Assembly: GCF_003386795.1 (NCBI RefSeq)
Contig: NZ_QTUC01000001.1
Location: 620,001 to 684,000 of the forward strand
Direction of reading: 5' to 3'
DNA: 64,000 bases
From: Thermasporomyces composti
Lineage (GTDB): Bacteria > Actinomycetota > Actinomycetes > Propionibacteriales > Actinopolymorphaceae
The translations under genes were made by a program, and so were the position numbers. Of the stretch, positions 1 through 9,229 are shown piece by piece. How positions within the stretch are numbered: position 1 is the stretch's first letter; the number at the start of each line of letters is the position of its first letter. The notes under the pieces are model-generated. The model saw nothing but the letters and a program-made list of their open reading frames with translations. It did no database searches and had not been told where the DNA came from.

Positions 1-539
1 AGCAGCAGGCCGAGCGGCCGACCGACGGTGATGCCGCGGCCGATCACGCACACCTCCGCGCCGGCGATCGGAACGTCGTACCGGCGGAGCAGCTCGACGA
101 TCCCGCGCGGCGTGCACGGCAGCGGGGCGGGATGACCGTGGACGAGCCAGCCCAGGTTGACCGGGTGCAGGCCGTCGGCGTCCTTGCGCGGGTCGATCCG
201 GGCCAGGACGCGGTCGGCGTCCAGGTGCGGAGGCAAGGGCAGCTGGACGATGTAGCCCGTGCAAGCCGGGTCGTCGTTGAGCCGGTCGACCGCCGCCTCC
301 ACGTCCTCCTGGGTCGCGGTCGCGGGTAGGTCGACGCGGATGCTCTCGATCCCAACCTTCGCGCAGTCGCGGTGCTTGCCGCGGACGTAGGCCTGGCTGC
401 CCGGGTCGTCGCCCACCAGGATGGTGCCGAGGCCCGGCGTGACGCCCCGGGCGCGGAGGGCCTTCACCCGCTCGGCGAGATCCGCCCGGATCTCCGCCGC
501 GGTCGCCTTGCCGTCCAGGATCCGCGCGGTGTCGGTCAC
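1..539 (-). CDS. folD: FolD methylenetetrahydrofolate dehydrogenase/cyclohydrolase (3' part outside window)
   Basis: Bifunctional enzyme interconverting 5,10-methylene-THF and 10-formyl-THF in the cytosol. The visible 179 residues begin with GTG and read as the FolD catalytic domain: [15 protein letters not shown] near the N-terminus, the lysine-containing segment [12 protein letters not shown], then QLPLPPHLD and [11 protein letters not shown], followed by the start of the NAD(P)-binding domain ([15 protein letters not shown]). The C-terminal third lies beyond the window start. The GTG overlaps the purU stop in a GTGA arrangement, so translation is probably coupled to purU. The pairing is metabolically sensible because PurU hydrolyses 10-formyl-THF, which FolD makes or consumes. 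Confidence 0.95.
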   Translation of the reverse strand, partial: MTDTARILDGKATAAEIRADLAERVKALRARGVTPGLGTILVGDDPGSQAYVRGKHRDCAKVGIESIRVDLPATATQEDVEAAVDRLNDDPACTGYIVQLPLPPHLDADRVLARIDPRKDADGLHPVNLGWLVHGHPAPLPCTPRGIVELLRRYDVPIAGAEVCVIGRGITVGRPLGLL

Positions 540-1444
540 CGGAAGACCACCGTCCTTGTCCCGTTGAGGATGACGCGATGTTCGAGGTGCCAGGTGACCG
601 CCCGGGCGAGCGCGAGACACTCGAGGTCACGTCCGACGGCCGCGAGCTTGGCGGGCGTCAACGAGTGGTCGACGCGGGCGACCTCCTGCTCGATGATAGG
701 CCCCTCATCGAGCTCCTCCGTCACGTAGTGGGCGGTGGCACCGATGAGCTTGACGCCGCGCTCGTAGGCCTGGTGGTACGGACGCGCGCCAGCGAAGCTG
801 GGCAGGAACGAGTGGTGGATGTTGATCGCCCGGCCGACCAGCTTCTCGCACATCTCCTTCGACAGCACCTGCATGTAGCGGGCGAGGACCACGAGGTCGA
901 CCTGGTACTCCTCGACGATCCTGAGGATCTTCTCCTCCTGCTCCCGCTTGGTCTCCGGGGTGACCGGGAAGTGGTAGAAGGGCAACCCGACCGACTCCAC
1001 CATGGGCCCCGCGTTGGGGTGGTTGGAGACGACCGCCACGATGTCGCCTGGGATCGCGCCCACCCGGCAGCGGTACAGCAGGTCGTTCAGGCAGTGGTCC
1101 TGCTTGGAGACCAGCACCAGGATCCGCTGGCGGACGGCGAGGTCGTGCAGCTGCCACTCCATGCCCCAGGCCGCACCCACGGGCGCGAACTCCGCCTGAA
1201 GCCGTTCCAGGGTGACCTCACGGCCGGCCTGCACGTGGACCCGCATGAAGAAGCGCCCGTTGATCGGGTCGCTGAACTGCTGGCTGTCGACGATGTTGCA
1301 ACCTCGCTCGGCGAGGAAGCCCGACACCGCGTGGACGATGCCGAGCCGGTCCATGCAGGACAGGGTGAGGACGTACTCCTGGCCCGAGCTGGAAGCGCGC
1401 GCGCCGGAGCCGCCCGTGGTGGAGTCACTCACCTGGGTGCTCAT
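536..1444 (-). CDS. purU: Formyltetrahydrofolate deformylase PurU
   Basis: Hydrolyses 10-formyl-THF to formate and THF, balancing the one-carbon pool. The 302-residue protein has an N-terminal ACT domain (about residues 22-100, starting [20 protein letters not shown]) and a C-terminal formyltransferase fold. The latter shows the N/H/D catalytic set in [27 protein letters not shown] and nearby segments. Length is normal for the family. ATG start, with no close upstream gene on the same strand. It overlaps folD downstream by 4 nt. No glycine riboswitch or other leader element was recognised in the 280 nt upstream. Confidence 0.95.
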   Translation of the reverse strand: MSTQVSDSTTGGSGARASSSGQEYVLTLSCMDRLGIVHAVSGFLAERGCNIVDSQQFSDPINGRFFMRVHVQAGREVTLERLQAEFAPVGAAWGMEWQLHDLAVRQRILVLVSKQDHCLNDLLYRCRVGAIPGDIVAVVSNHPNAGPMVESVGLPFYHFPVTPETKREQEEKILRIVEEYQVDLVVLARYMQVLSKEMCEKLVGRAINIHHSFLPSFAGARPYHQAYERGVKLIGATAHYVTEELDEGPIIEQEVARVDHSLTPAKLAAVGRDLECLALARAVTWHLEHRVILNGTRTVVFR

Positions 1445-1726
1445 GGTCCGTTCCTCGTCGTTTCGTCGAGCCTCGTCGGGCGGGCAGGCGGGTCGCTTCG
1501 GGGCACCGCGAGCGTCCCGGCCCTCTCCAGTACCCGTTCCATCGTCGACGGGGGCGTGCTCAGCCGCTGGCCATTGTCTCGATCGGGGCGAGGCGCCCGG
1601 CGCACGCCCCCTCGCCGGCCGCGGCCGGGCATGCGACCGCGATGCCCGACCCGTCCGCTACGCCCGGCTCGCCCGGTGGGCCGACCCGCGGAGACCCCCA
1701 CCATCGCCACGGGGCATGATGCAGGG

Positions 1727-2230
1727 ATGGCGAGGAGTCACGAGCGCGCGGTCATGGAGGCCCGGCGCGAGACCCCGTTCCAACGCGCGGACCGCAACTT
1801 CCAGGAACTGCTGGCCGAGCTGCGTGTGCTGCAGACGGTCGTCCAGATCCTCTTCGGCTTCATGCTGATCCTCGCGATCCAGCCGAGGTTCGCCGCCGCC
1901 TCGGGCTTCACTCACGTGACGTACCTGATCGCCCTCGTGCTGTGTTGTACGGCGACCGCACTGCTGATGGCGCCGGTGGCCTACCACCGCACGCTCTTCG
2001 CCCGCGGCCTGAAGCCGGAGGTGGTGCGCGTCTCCGACCGGCTGGCCCGCGGCGGCATGGTGGCGCTGTTCCTCGCGATCGTCGCCTCGGTCCTGCTGGT
2101 CTTCGACCTCGCGGTCAACCGGTTCGTCGCTGTCGTGCTGACGGTGTGCGTCGCGACCGTCTTCGTCCTCCTGTGGTACGTCATGCCGCTGCGCCGGCTG
2201 CGTCAGCTGCAGCTCGCCGACGACCAGTGA
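1727..2230 (+). CDS. DUF6328 family membrane protein
   Basis: 167 residues. The N-terminal part (RRETPFQRADRNFQELLAEL, then LRVLQTVVQILFGFMLILAI) is the hallmark of the actinobacterial DUF6328 family, whose function is unknown. Four hydrophobic segments are visible, at about 33-53, 58-80, 105-125 and 128-150, with a basic C-terminal tail. The reading frame stays open for more than 1 kb upstream, but that part is antisense to purU and is not coding. The ATG at 1727 is the first that leaves a normal family N-terminus; an internal ATG (MEARRETPF) is an alternative. Monocistronic and divergent from purU. Confidence 0.8.
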   Translation: MARSHERAVMEARRETPFQRADRNFQELLAELRVLQTVVQILFGFMLILAIQPRFAAASGFTHVTYLIALVLCCTATALLMAPVAYHRTLFARGLKPEVVRVSDRLARGGMVALFLAIVASVLLVFDLAVNRFVAVVLTVCVATVFVLLWYVMPLRRLRQLQLADDQ

Positions 2231-2377
2231 CCTGACCGCTTTGGGTCCTTTTCACCGAGCGGACGCCCAGGCGTGATCGCCGCCCGCTACTCTCCCTGCC
2301 CGCACGTCCTGCTCGAGCGCCCACACGGGCGGCCCACGGCAGGACGGCGCTCTCACGTCAGGACGGAGGAGGCTGTC

Positions 2378-4654
2378 ATGCCCGAGACGAGTGGCCCGCC
2401 ACTCAGCCAGTCCACCGCTCCAGGCTCAGCAGGTCAGGGATCTCGGTCCTCGCTCGGCCGGCGGCGCCTGCTCACTCTGGCTGGTGCCGGCGCGGTCGGC
2501 GCCGTCGGCGGTCTTCACGCCATCGGGCCCGCGCTCGCGGACAGCCGGACGGCGACCCGGGCAAGCCGCGCCGCGCCGCCGGCAGGCGGTCAGTCGTTGT
2601 CGTTCGCGGTCGTCACCGACACGCACGCCACGCCCACGGAGCCAGCACGCCTGGACATCCTGCGGCGGACGTTCGCGTCCATCGCCTCGGCCTCGCCGAC
2701 CTTCGTCCTCAACTGCGGGGACATCACCGACCACAGCGGGGAGGACGAGTACGCCGCGTACCTGTCGACGATTCCCGACTCGCTGCGCGGCCGGATCCGA
2801 CACGTCCCCGGCAACCACGAGGTTCGCTGGGACGTCAACGCCAAGCAGCTCTACCACCGGCTGTTCGGGCCGACTCCCTACTCGTGGGACGTCGGCGGCC
2901 TGCACCTGGTCGGACTGGACCCGACCCAGACGCTGCAGGAGCCGGGCCACTTCGGACGGGAGCTGTTGGACTGGCTCGCCGCCGACCTGCGCACGGCCGG
3001 TCCGAGCGTGCTCTTCCTCCACTATCCGCTCGGGTCGGAGCACTACTACGTCAACGACCAGGACGCGTTCTTCGAGACGATCGCGCACCTGCCGGTCCGC
3101 GCGGTGTTCGCCGGGCACATCCACCGGGAGCACGTCGTTCGGACCAACGGCTTCACCCAGCTCGCCGGTCCCGCGGTCAGGAACGGCGCGAACTACTACT
3201 GGGTCGAGCGTGGCGACGACGCCCAGCACACCGTCCTCCGGGTCTGGATGGTCACGGTCGCGGAGGACGGCACCGAGACTCGGCGTGAGGTGACGACGAT
3301 CCCGCTGACGGGTCGGGACGAGGACCAGCATCTCCGTCCGGTCCGGATCGACGTCGGCGCTCCCGCACCGACCGGCAAGATCCCGGTCACCGTCCGCCTT
3401 CGCGGCTCCTCGACCGCGGCGTCGGTGCGCGCCCAGGTGTATCCGCAGCATGTGTTCGGCGGCGGGAACGCCGGCAGCTGGGTGGAGCTGACGCCGACGC
3501 CCCAGGGTTGGCGGGGAACGGTCGACGCTGACGCGATGGCTGCGGGCGTGCACCGGCTCCAGGTGCGCGTCGCTGACGAGCGTGGCGCGAGCTACGACGC
3601 CACCGAGCTGTTCACGATCTCGTCGACCGGCCCCGCGCCGGTCGAGCGGTGGCAGGCCCGGATGACCGGCTCCATCCAGGGCGCCTTGGCCGAGCGGGAC
3701 GGCCTGGTCGTGGCCGCCACGACGAAGGGGCACGTCGAGGCGTTCCGTCCCGAGCGACGTCGTCGCCGGGTGGTGTGGCGGTCGCACGTCGGACCCGTCT
3801 ATCGCGGCCCGGCGTTCACCCTCGACGGCGCGAGGCTCGTGGTTCCCTCGGCCGACCACCACCTGTACGTCCTCGACGCCGGGACAGGTCAGGTTCAGCA
3901 GCGACTGCGGCTGGCTGGACCGGTGCTCAGCAGCCCGCTCGTCACAACGGTCGACGAGACGGAGACCGTGTTCGTCACCGCCGGCACCACGCTCTACGCC
4001 ATCGACCCTCGGGCCGTTCGGATCCGCTGGTCAGCCGACCTGCACGGGTTGTTCGCCGGCCGGCCGGCGTGCGACGGCGAACGCGTCTACGCCGGAAGCG
4101 GCGACGGCAACGCGTACGCGTTCGACGCCGCCAACGGCGCGCTCGTCTGGTCGGTGTCGATGACGACCCGCGAGGACCCGCACGGACGCCTGCTCTACGG
4201 TCCGTGGGACGACGTGGTGACACTGCTCCCGGACGGCGCGGTGCTCTTCTCCACCGTGAGCACCGCCACCGCGCTCGACCGAGCCACCGGGTCCCAGCGG
4301 TGGTCGGCATCCGGCGGTTTCCTCTACCCGCCGGCGCGGCTCACCGACCAGGGCCTGCTTCTCGTGGACGAGTGGGGCAAGGCCCAGCTGGTCGACCCGG
4401 CGAGCGGGACGGCGACGTGGGTCACCGAGCTCGGCGTGCGCGTGTTCAACGCCGGGCCGGTCCTGCGCAAGGGCCAGGTCTGGATCGTCGCCGCGACCGG
4501 GCTCCTCAGCGGGATCGACCTCGCGACCGGCGAGGTGCGCCACCAGCGCCAGCTCGGCCCGGGCAACACGTTCAGCACGCCCGCTCTCGTCGGCGACCTG
4601 CTCATCACCGCCGACCAGGACGGCCTGCTGCGCGGCGTCGAGCTGCCGGCCTAG
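2378..4654 (+). CDS. Tat-exported calcineurin-like metallophosphoesterase with PQQ-type beta-propeller
   Basis: 758 residues. The N-terminus carries a twin-arginine signal (GRRRLLTLAGAGAVGAVGG, residues 28-46, then PALAD), so export is probably by Tat. Residues 75-290 contain the metallophosphoesterase blocks: VVTDTH, NCGDITDH, PGNHE, LHYPLG and AGHIHREH, covering the metal-binding Asp, Asn and His residues. Residues 420-758 contain repeated PQQ-like blades (DAGTGQVQ, DAANGALVW, DRATGSQRW, DPASGTATW). The start was chosen because GGACGGAGGAGG lies 8-17 nt before this ATG; an in-frame upstream start would bury the Tat signal. The substrate is unknown; phosphodiester or nucleotide cleavage outside the membrane is the family expectation. 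Confidence 0.85.
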   Translation: MPETSGPPLSQSTAPGSAGQGSRSSLGRRRLLTLAGAGAVGAVGGLHAIGPALADSRTATRASRAAPPAGGQSLSFAVVTDTHATPTEPARLDILRRTFASIASASPTFVLNCGDITDHSGEDEYAAYLSTIPDSLRGRIRHVPGNHEVRWDVNAKQLYHRLFGPTPYSWDVGGLHLVGLDPTQTLQEPGHFGRELLDWLAADLRTAGPSVLFLHYPLGSEHYYVNDQDAFFETIAHLPVRAVFAGHIHREHVVRTNGFTQLAGPAVRNGANYYWVERGDDAQHTVLRVWMVTVAEDGTETRREVTTIPLTGRDEDQHLRPVRIDVGAPAPTGKIPVTVRLRGSSTAASVRAQVYPQHVFGGGNAGSWVELTPTPQGWRGTVDADAMAAGVHRLQVRVADERGASYDATELFTISSTGPAPVERWQARMTGSIQGALAERDGLVVAATTKGHVEAFRPERRRRRVVWRSHVGPVYRGPAFTLDGARLVVPSADHHLYVLDAGTGQVQQRLRLAGPVLSSPLVTTVDETETVFVTAGTTLYAIDPRAVRIRWSADLHGLFAGRPACDGERVYAGSGDGNAYAFDAANGALVWSVSMTTREDPHGRLLYGPWDDVVTLLPDGAVLFSTVSTATALDRATGSQRWSASGGFLYPPARLTDQGLLLVDEWGKAQLVDPASGTATWVTELGVRVFNAGPVLRKGQVWIVAATGLLSGIDLATGEVRHQRQLGPGNTFSTPALVGDLLITADQDGLLRGVELPA

Positions 4655-4666
4655 GCATCCGCCAGG

Positions 4667-5555
4667 TCAGCGGTCCATGCCGGCCTCGGCGACGTCGAGC
4701 CAGTGGTCGACGTCGCCTGGGCCGAAGTGGCGGATCGCCCAGTCGGCCATCCGCAGGCTCATGTGCGCCCAGGACACCCGGCGGGTCGCCGGGTCGAGGA
4801 GATCGTCCACCAGTCCGTCCACCCAGCGCGCGAGCGTCTCGTCCCGACCCGGCTCGCTCAGGGCGAAGCGCAACGTCACCAGCGCGAACCGCCGGTCGCC
4901 TCGACCGATGCCGTCCCAGTCGACCACGCCGGTGATCGCTCCCGACGCGTCGACAGCACGTTCCCCGTGGTAGTCGAGGTGGACCAGGTCGGCACCGGAC
5001 ATCACGGCATCCGACGCCGCACCGACGTCCCTCACCCACGCGAGCAGTCGCCGGCTTCGTGCGCTGTGCAGCTCCAGGGGCCGGTGCAGGCAGAACCCCG
5101 GCCCACTGGCTCGCAGGTAGAGGTCGGGGACCTCGACGTCGGTCCGCCCGGCGAGCAGCCCAGCGAAGCGTTCGTGGAGCGCCACCATCTCCTCGACCAG
5201 GCGTCGGTCGACTCGGGACGGCGGCGATCCAGGCAGGCGCTCCTGCACGATCGCGGTGGCGTCGGGCACCTCGGCCACCAGGTCGTACGCCGGCACCGGC
5301 AGCCCCCGCTGTCGGGCGAGGTTCAGCACCTCGCCAACCTGCCGCGCCCGCGCTCCATGACCGCCCGGAAGCAAGGTGAGAACACCCTCCCGACCGTCGG
5401 GCCAGCGAACGTAGGCGGCACAACCTGGCCACCGGGCGCGGGGCCGAGCAGGGTGAGCCGCGCGCCGGCGTGGTCGTTCACCAGCGCCGCGAAACGAGCG
5501 GCGTCGAGCCTCCGGACAGCGCGAGGTCGGGATCGACAGACGCGTCACTCGACAT
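4667..5555 (-). pseudogene. Aminoglycoside-phosphotransferase (APH)-like kinase, frame broken twice
   Basis: The long downstream frame reads as an APH/choline-kinase-like C-lobe: LVHLDYHGERAV in the catalytic-loop position and GVVDWDGIGRGD as the Mg-binding DxD segment. The N-terminus is split over three frames. An ATG at 5555 starts MSSDASVDPDLALSGG; a second frame gives LDAARFAALVNDHAGARL and LLGPAPGGQ; a third gives AAYVRWPDGREGVLTLLPGG. Adding one G near 5525 and one near 5420 would join all three into a continuous APH N-lobe. The usual catalytic loop H-G-D-x-H-x-x-N is also altered: the last residue reads Arg, not Asn. Either a decaying gene or two missed G residues in the assembly. It converges on the phosphoesterase gene. 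Confidence 0.6.
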
Positions 5556-5678
5556 GGACGCTCACCTAGTGTCCCCCGGCCGACGTAGGTCGCGCTGTCA
5601 TCTCCCCATCAGCCACGATGTCGATCAGCCCAAGGCTCTGAGACCGGTATTCTCCCGCTCGAGGCAAAGGAGGCCACC

Positions 5679-5879
5679 ATGGGACAGCAGCCAGCCGATC
5701 CCCAGTGCGACCGTCCCGAGCGTACTGACGACACCGACAAGCCTCAGGCCGAGACGACCACGTTCCGCTCCGACCGGTTCACCTGGGACGCACCCGTCGC
5801 CATCCTCTATGACCCACTGCGCGACGGACCGAAGCGACCACAGCCCGACCACCGCGGCGAGCCTGGGACGCGCCAATGA
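5679..5879 (+). CDS. Small hypothetical protein with strong ribosome binding site
   Basis: 66 residues, very hydrophilic, with no membrane segment or recognised domain. The composition is rich in Asp, Arg, Pro and Thr, with a C-terminal stretch FRSDRFTWDAPVAILYDPL that looks like a short folded element. The case for a real gene rests on AAAGGAGG at 5666-5673, five bases before the ATG, one of the best Shine-Dalgarno matches in the window. The downstream half overlaps in antisense the degraded end of an SseB/SUKH-array copy. Function unknown; it could be a small regulatory or toxin/antitoxin-type peptide, but nothing in the sequence proves this. Confidence 0.5.
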   Translation: MGQQPADPQCDRPERTDDTDKPQAETTTFRSDRFTWDAPVAILYDPLRDGPKRPQPDHRGEPGTRQ

Positions 5880-6320
5880 CAAGGGGGAGGCGACAGGACG
5901 CTGACGTCCTCGTACGCGGCGGTGGTCGGAGCTCACCGCGATTCCCGACCTTCGCCTGAGCCCGGCGGTAGAGGCTCGCCGTGGCGCGTTGCCACTCCAT
6001 CAACACGCGCCCTGAGTTCAGACGGCTCGGCGGCACCTCGGGACACTGATAACCCACCGCGACGATGTGGTTCGAGAACGCGGCTCCGGGGCGAGACCGT
6101 CCTTGCCGAGGTAGTACCCCATGCCGTCCTGCCATACCCACGTGCCGTCCGTGAGAGTGTTGGCCGGCACCACCTTCCCCCGATCCGGGTCGAACACGTC
6201 TCGCGCCAAACCCGCGGTGCCTGCAGCGCCGCTCCGGAAGCCGTAGCACTGCGTGCACTCCTTCGCCTTACGGGCGTCGAGGAACTTGAGCTCTTCCGCC
6301 TTCTGGCTGCTCCGCTTCAC
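5779..6320 (-). pseudogene. SseB/SUKH-array copy C, truncated and frame-shifted
   Basis: Third member of a tandem family on the minus strand, just after the intact copy B. A GTG at 6320 starts VKRSSQKAEELKFLDARKAK, matching the copy B start (FIDACQAKDPEQC). Most of the SseB-like core is then missing and the frame jumps to SGAAGTAGLARDVFDPDRGK and ANTLTDGTWVWQDGMGYYL, parallel to copy B residues 188-232. One base is missing near 6080; the match resumes in the next frame as NHIVAVGYQCPEVPPSR and LMEWQRATASLYRR. No SUKH domain follows. Probably a non-functional relic of recombination inside the array. The downstream frame runs on to 5779, antisense to the small ORF. Confidence 0.65.
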
Positions 6321-6381
6321 GTCCGCCCCTGGCCTGCCGCGACTGCTCTTGTCACGCGCTTCCGACGCTGAGCGCTGCTCG

Positions 6382-8265
6382 TCACGACCTCGACGTGGAT
6401 GGTCGGTCCTTGGCCGGCAGCGCCTTTCCCATGTCGTCATCGCGAACGACCGTTGCCGCGCCGGAGGTCACCGCCGAGCGCGCCACCTCACACAGCCACT
6501 CCGGGACGGGCACGAGCTGCCGCAGGAACACGTCGAAGCTGTCCGCGCACCGCCGCAACAGGTCACGACACACGATCACGGCGTCGTAGCGGTCGTCATC
6601 GTGGAAGTCGTCAGCGTCCCAGAACCACACCGACCCGGCGTCTGGGTCGGTGAGTCGGAGCGCGAGCATGCCGCCCTGGACGCGCGCGATGCCCAGGAAG
6701 TCGTTGGTGAATCGGTCGCCGAGGAACGGGCGCAGGTACCTGAGGTTGTTCAATAGATTCCTCCTGCCACGGGCGGCGTGCAGGAAGGTCTGGTCCACCA
6801 CGAACCCGAAATCCGGGTGCACCGCTGGCCTGGTCGGTCGACCTCCGCCCGTGGCGATCAGGAAGTCTCGGTACGGCTCTGGGACCGGCACACCGAGAGA
6901 CGTCTCCAGCCGGTCGACATCCACCTCGGCCTGCTCCGGAACCGGCTCGAAACCGACGGGCTCGGTCCCGCACATCGAGACGCCCCGGCCGGGATGCGGC
7001 GTGAGTCGAGTCGCGATCCCACCCGCGTGCCGAAACGCGACCGCGAGCTCCGCGGGAACCAAGGCCACCTGCCGGCTGTACGGAAGGTGCCGCCACAACC
7101 AGCCATCCGGGGTCGCGAGGCTGCCGGCCGTGCCGGCCCAGAGCGGATCCTGAGCCTCGACCATGACCGCGTTCGCGGTCAGCACATCGAGCACACGGAG
7201 CTCGTCGGCGGTCAACGCCTCGTCCGCCTCTGGAAGCTCCACGATGGCTCGCGCGTATGGAATCCAGTCCACGCAGCCGCGCAGGTTCACGTACACCCCG
7301 TACGGATACCTGGTGCGCAGCAAGGGAGGCTCGAACCTGACGATCTGCCCGAGCCAGCGTGACGCGGGCGGGACGAACTCGTCCGTCGCCGCGATGCGGG
7401 TCAGCGTCCGGCTTGCGCGACTGCGGCGGTAGAGCTTGGCCGTGGCACGCTGCCACTCCATCAAGGCCCGCCCTGCCGCCTCCAGCCGACTCGAAGGCAC
7501 CTCGGGACACCGGTAACCCGCCGCGACGATGTGGTTCAGGAACTCCGGTTCCGGGGCGAGCCCGTACTTCTCGAGGTAGTAGACCATGCCCTCCTGCCAC
7601 ACCCAAATGCCATCCGTCAGAGTGCTGGCGGGTACGACCTCGCCGCGATCCGGGTCGAACATGTCCTGCGCCCGACCCGCGACCGCCTGCAGCACGGCTC
7701 CGGACTGGAGATAACCGCGTATCTTCGCCTTCTCCTCCAGATCGATGATCATCCGCCGCGCAGGGAGGATCGCGGGACGACCCTCGTCGTCGAAGCCGTC
7801 GGCGAGAGCGGCGAACCGAAACTCCCCGACCTGGGTCACCGGCAGGGTCACGGGATCCCTAGTCCGCGCTATCGCGAACAGCTTGACACGATGTTGTTCG
7901 GCAAACTTGCGGATATCGGGGAAGGCCTCCGGCAGGATGTGCAGCTCGCTGTCGCTGTCGGGATTGACCACCAGGCCGTACTCGGTGCTCTTCCAGCTCT
8001 CGACGAGTTCAACGAAGTGTCGGCTCACCGGCGCGTTGAGGTCCACGCCCGGGACCACGACCGATTCGGCACGCTCCCGTGAGGTGTACGTGTGCACCAG
8101 CTTGTAGCCATCCCGTTCGGTGACGACGTACCCGTTGTTCGGCGCCATGACCGGCAACCACAGGGTCATGCCGAGCAGGAGGCGTACACACTGCTCAGGG
8201 TCCTTCGCCTGGCACGCGTCGATGAACTGAAACTCCCGGCGATTCCACACCGTCGCATCCCCCAC
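6382..8265 (-). CDS. SseB-like / SUKH (SMI1-KNR4) multidomain protein, array copy B (intact)
   Basis: 627 residues from GTG 8265 (GTG 8250 is an alternative). Residues 10-150 resemble SseB N- and C-like domains (LLLGMTLWLPVMAP, YKLVHTYTSRER, GLVVNPDSDSELHILPEAF). Residues 184-282 form a Trp/Tyr-rich module (TLTDGIWVWQEGMVYYLEKY) also present in the two broken neighbours. Residues 447-590 carry a SUKH fold signature (GVPVPEPYRDFLIATGGG, DFLGIARVQGGMLALRL, VWFWDADDFHDDD). SUKH proteins are commonly immunity proteins for secreted polymorphic toxins; SseB-like domains often accompany type VII secretion loci. No toxin or T7SS gene is visible here, so the role is inferred only from family. It starts 17 nt after the remnant stop of copy A. 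Confidence 0.75.
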   Translation of the reverse strand: MGDATVWNRREFQFIDACQAKDPEQCVRLLLGMTLWLPVMAPNNGYVVTERDGYKLVHTYTSRERAESVVVPGVDLNAPVSRHFVELVESWKSTEYGLVVNPDSDSELHILPEAFPDIRKFAEQHRVKLFAIARTRDPVTLPVTQVGEFRFAALADGFDDEGRPAILPARRMIIDLEEKAKIRGYLQSGAVLQAVAGRAQDMFDPDRGEVVPASTLTDGIWVWQEGMVYYLEKYGLAPEPEFLNHIVAAGYRCPEVPSSRLEAAGRALMEWQRATAKLYRRSRASRTLTRIAATDEFVPPASRWLGQIVRFEPPLLRTRYPYGVYVNLRGCVDWIPYARAIVELPEADEALTADELRVLDVLTANAVMVEAQDPLWAGTAGSLATPDGWLWRHLPYSRQVALVPAELAVAFRHAGGIATRLTPHPGRGVSMCGTEPVGFEPVPEQAEVDVDRLETSLGVPVPEPYRDFLIATGGGRPTRPAVHPDFGFVVDQTFLHAARGRRNLLNNLRYLRPFLGDRFTNDFLGIARVQGGMLALRLTDPDAGSVWFWDADDFHDDDRYDAVIVCRDLLRRCADSFDVFLRQLVPVPEWLCEVARSAVTSGAATVVRDDDMGKALPAKDRPSTSRS

Positions 8266-8281
8266 GGGAGCCACCCACACC

Positions 8282-9123
8282 CTACGGCGACGTCCGACGG
8301 TACAGGTCAGCCGTGAGCCGTTGCCATCCATCAACGCACGCCCAGCGAACTTTGCCGACTCTGCGGCACCTCCGGGCACTGGTAGCCGGCCGCGGGCGAT
8401 GATCCATACTCCGGCTCCGAGGCGAGCCCGTACGTGTCCAGGTAGTAGACCATGCCCTCCTGCCACACCCAGGTGCCAGCGGTTAGCGTGCTGGCGGGTA
8501 CGACCTCGCCGCGAGTTGGATCGAACGTCTCCGGGGCCCCGCCCGCGTGTGCCTGCACGACGGCTCCCGACCGGAGGTAGTCCAGGATCCTTCGCTTCTC
8601 TTCCAGGTCGGTGATCACCCGCCGCGCGGGGCGGATCCGCGGGGCGACCCTCGTCGTCGAAGCCGTCGACGAGGGTCCGAACCGGAGATCGTCAGGCAGG
8701 ACAGCGGCAGCGTCACGGGCTTGCGTCGCGCGCCATCGGGACCATCTCGACCCGAATCCGTTGGGCGAGCTCCTCCACCTTGGGGGAAGGATGCGGTGGG
8801 ACGTGGGTCTCGGGGTCGCGGTCGGGGTTGACGATGAGCCCCACGGTGGAGGAAACGGCCAGTACTCGACAAGGTCCACGGACGCGCGACGCACCGCCGC
8901 GCTCACACCCACGTCCGGCCGGTCGACCGCTTTGACCGGCTCCGGCGAGGTGTACGAGCGCACCAGCCTCCGGTCACCCCGCTGGACGACGAGGTAGGAG
9001 CCTCCCATTGTGACCGGCAGCCACAGCGTCATGACGAGCAGCAGGCGCACGGTCAACGTGATGTCCTTCGCCCATGGCGTCCAGGAACCGCTGCTCCGGC
9101 GGAGGGTTCCATCCGGTCACCAT
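8282..9123 (-). pseudogene. SseB-like array copy A, multiple frameshifts, no SUKH domain
   Basis: Reads as a shorter paralogue of copy B. ATG 9123 (preceded by GGGGAG) gives MVTGWNPPPEQRFLDAM; after one extra base near 9080 the SseB-like core continues as TVRLLLVMTLWLPV and RLVRSYTSPEPVKAV. Further breaks occur around 8830 (GLIVNPDRDPETH in another frame), 8720 and 8640. The Trp/Tyr module is then readable as GEVVPASTLTAGTWVWQEGM. It ends, after one more break, at MEWQRLTADLYRRTSP and TAG 8284-8282. At least four frame changes make it non-functional as written. The ancestral form had SseB plus Trp/Tyr modules and no SUKH part, so the array members differed in architecture. Confidence 0.65.
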
Positions 9124-9229
9124 CCGCTCCCCTACACTCAGCGATCCGCACGCCCAGCGACGACACGTCGAGCACAATGCCGAGCGGTTCGAACGGCAGA
9201 CATAGCCCGTCGACGAGGCTCGCCCCGCG

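Noticed and set aside
578-1726. Long open frame on the plus strand upstream of the DUF6328 start
   Set aside because: It is antisense to purU and the purU leader, has no family match, and arises from codon bias in high-GC DNA. Only the part from 1727 is coding.
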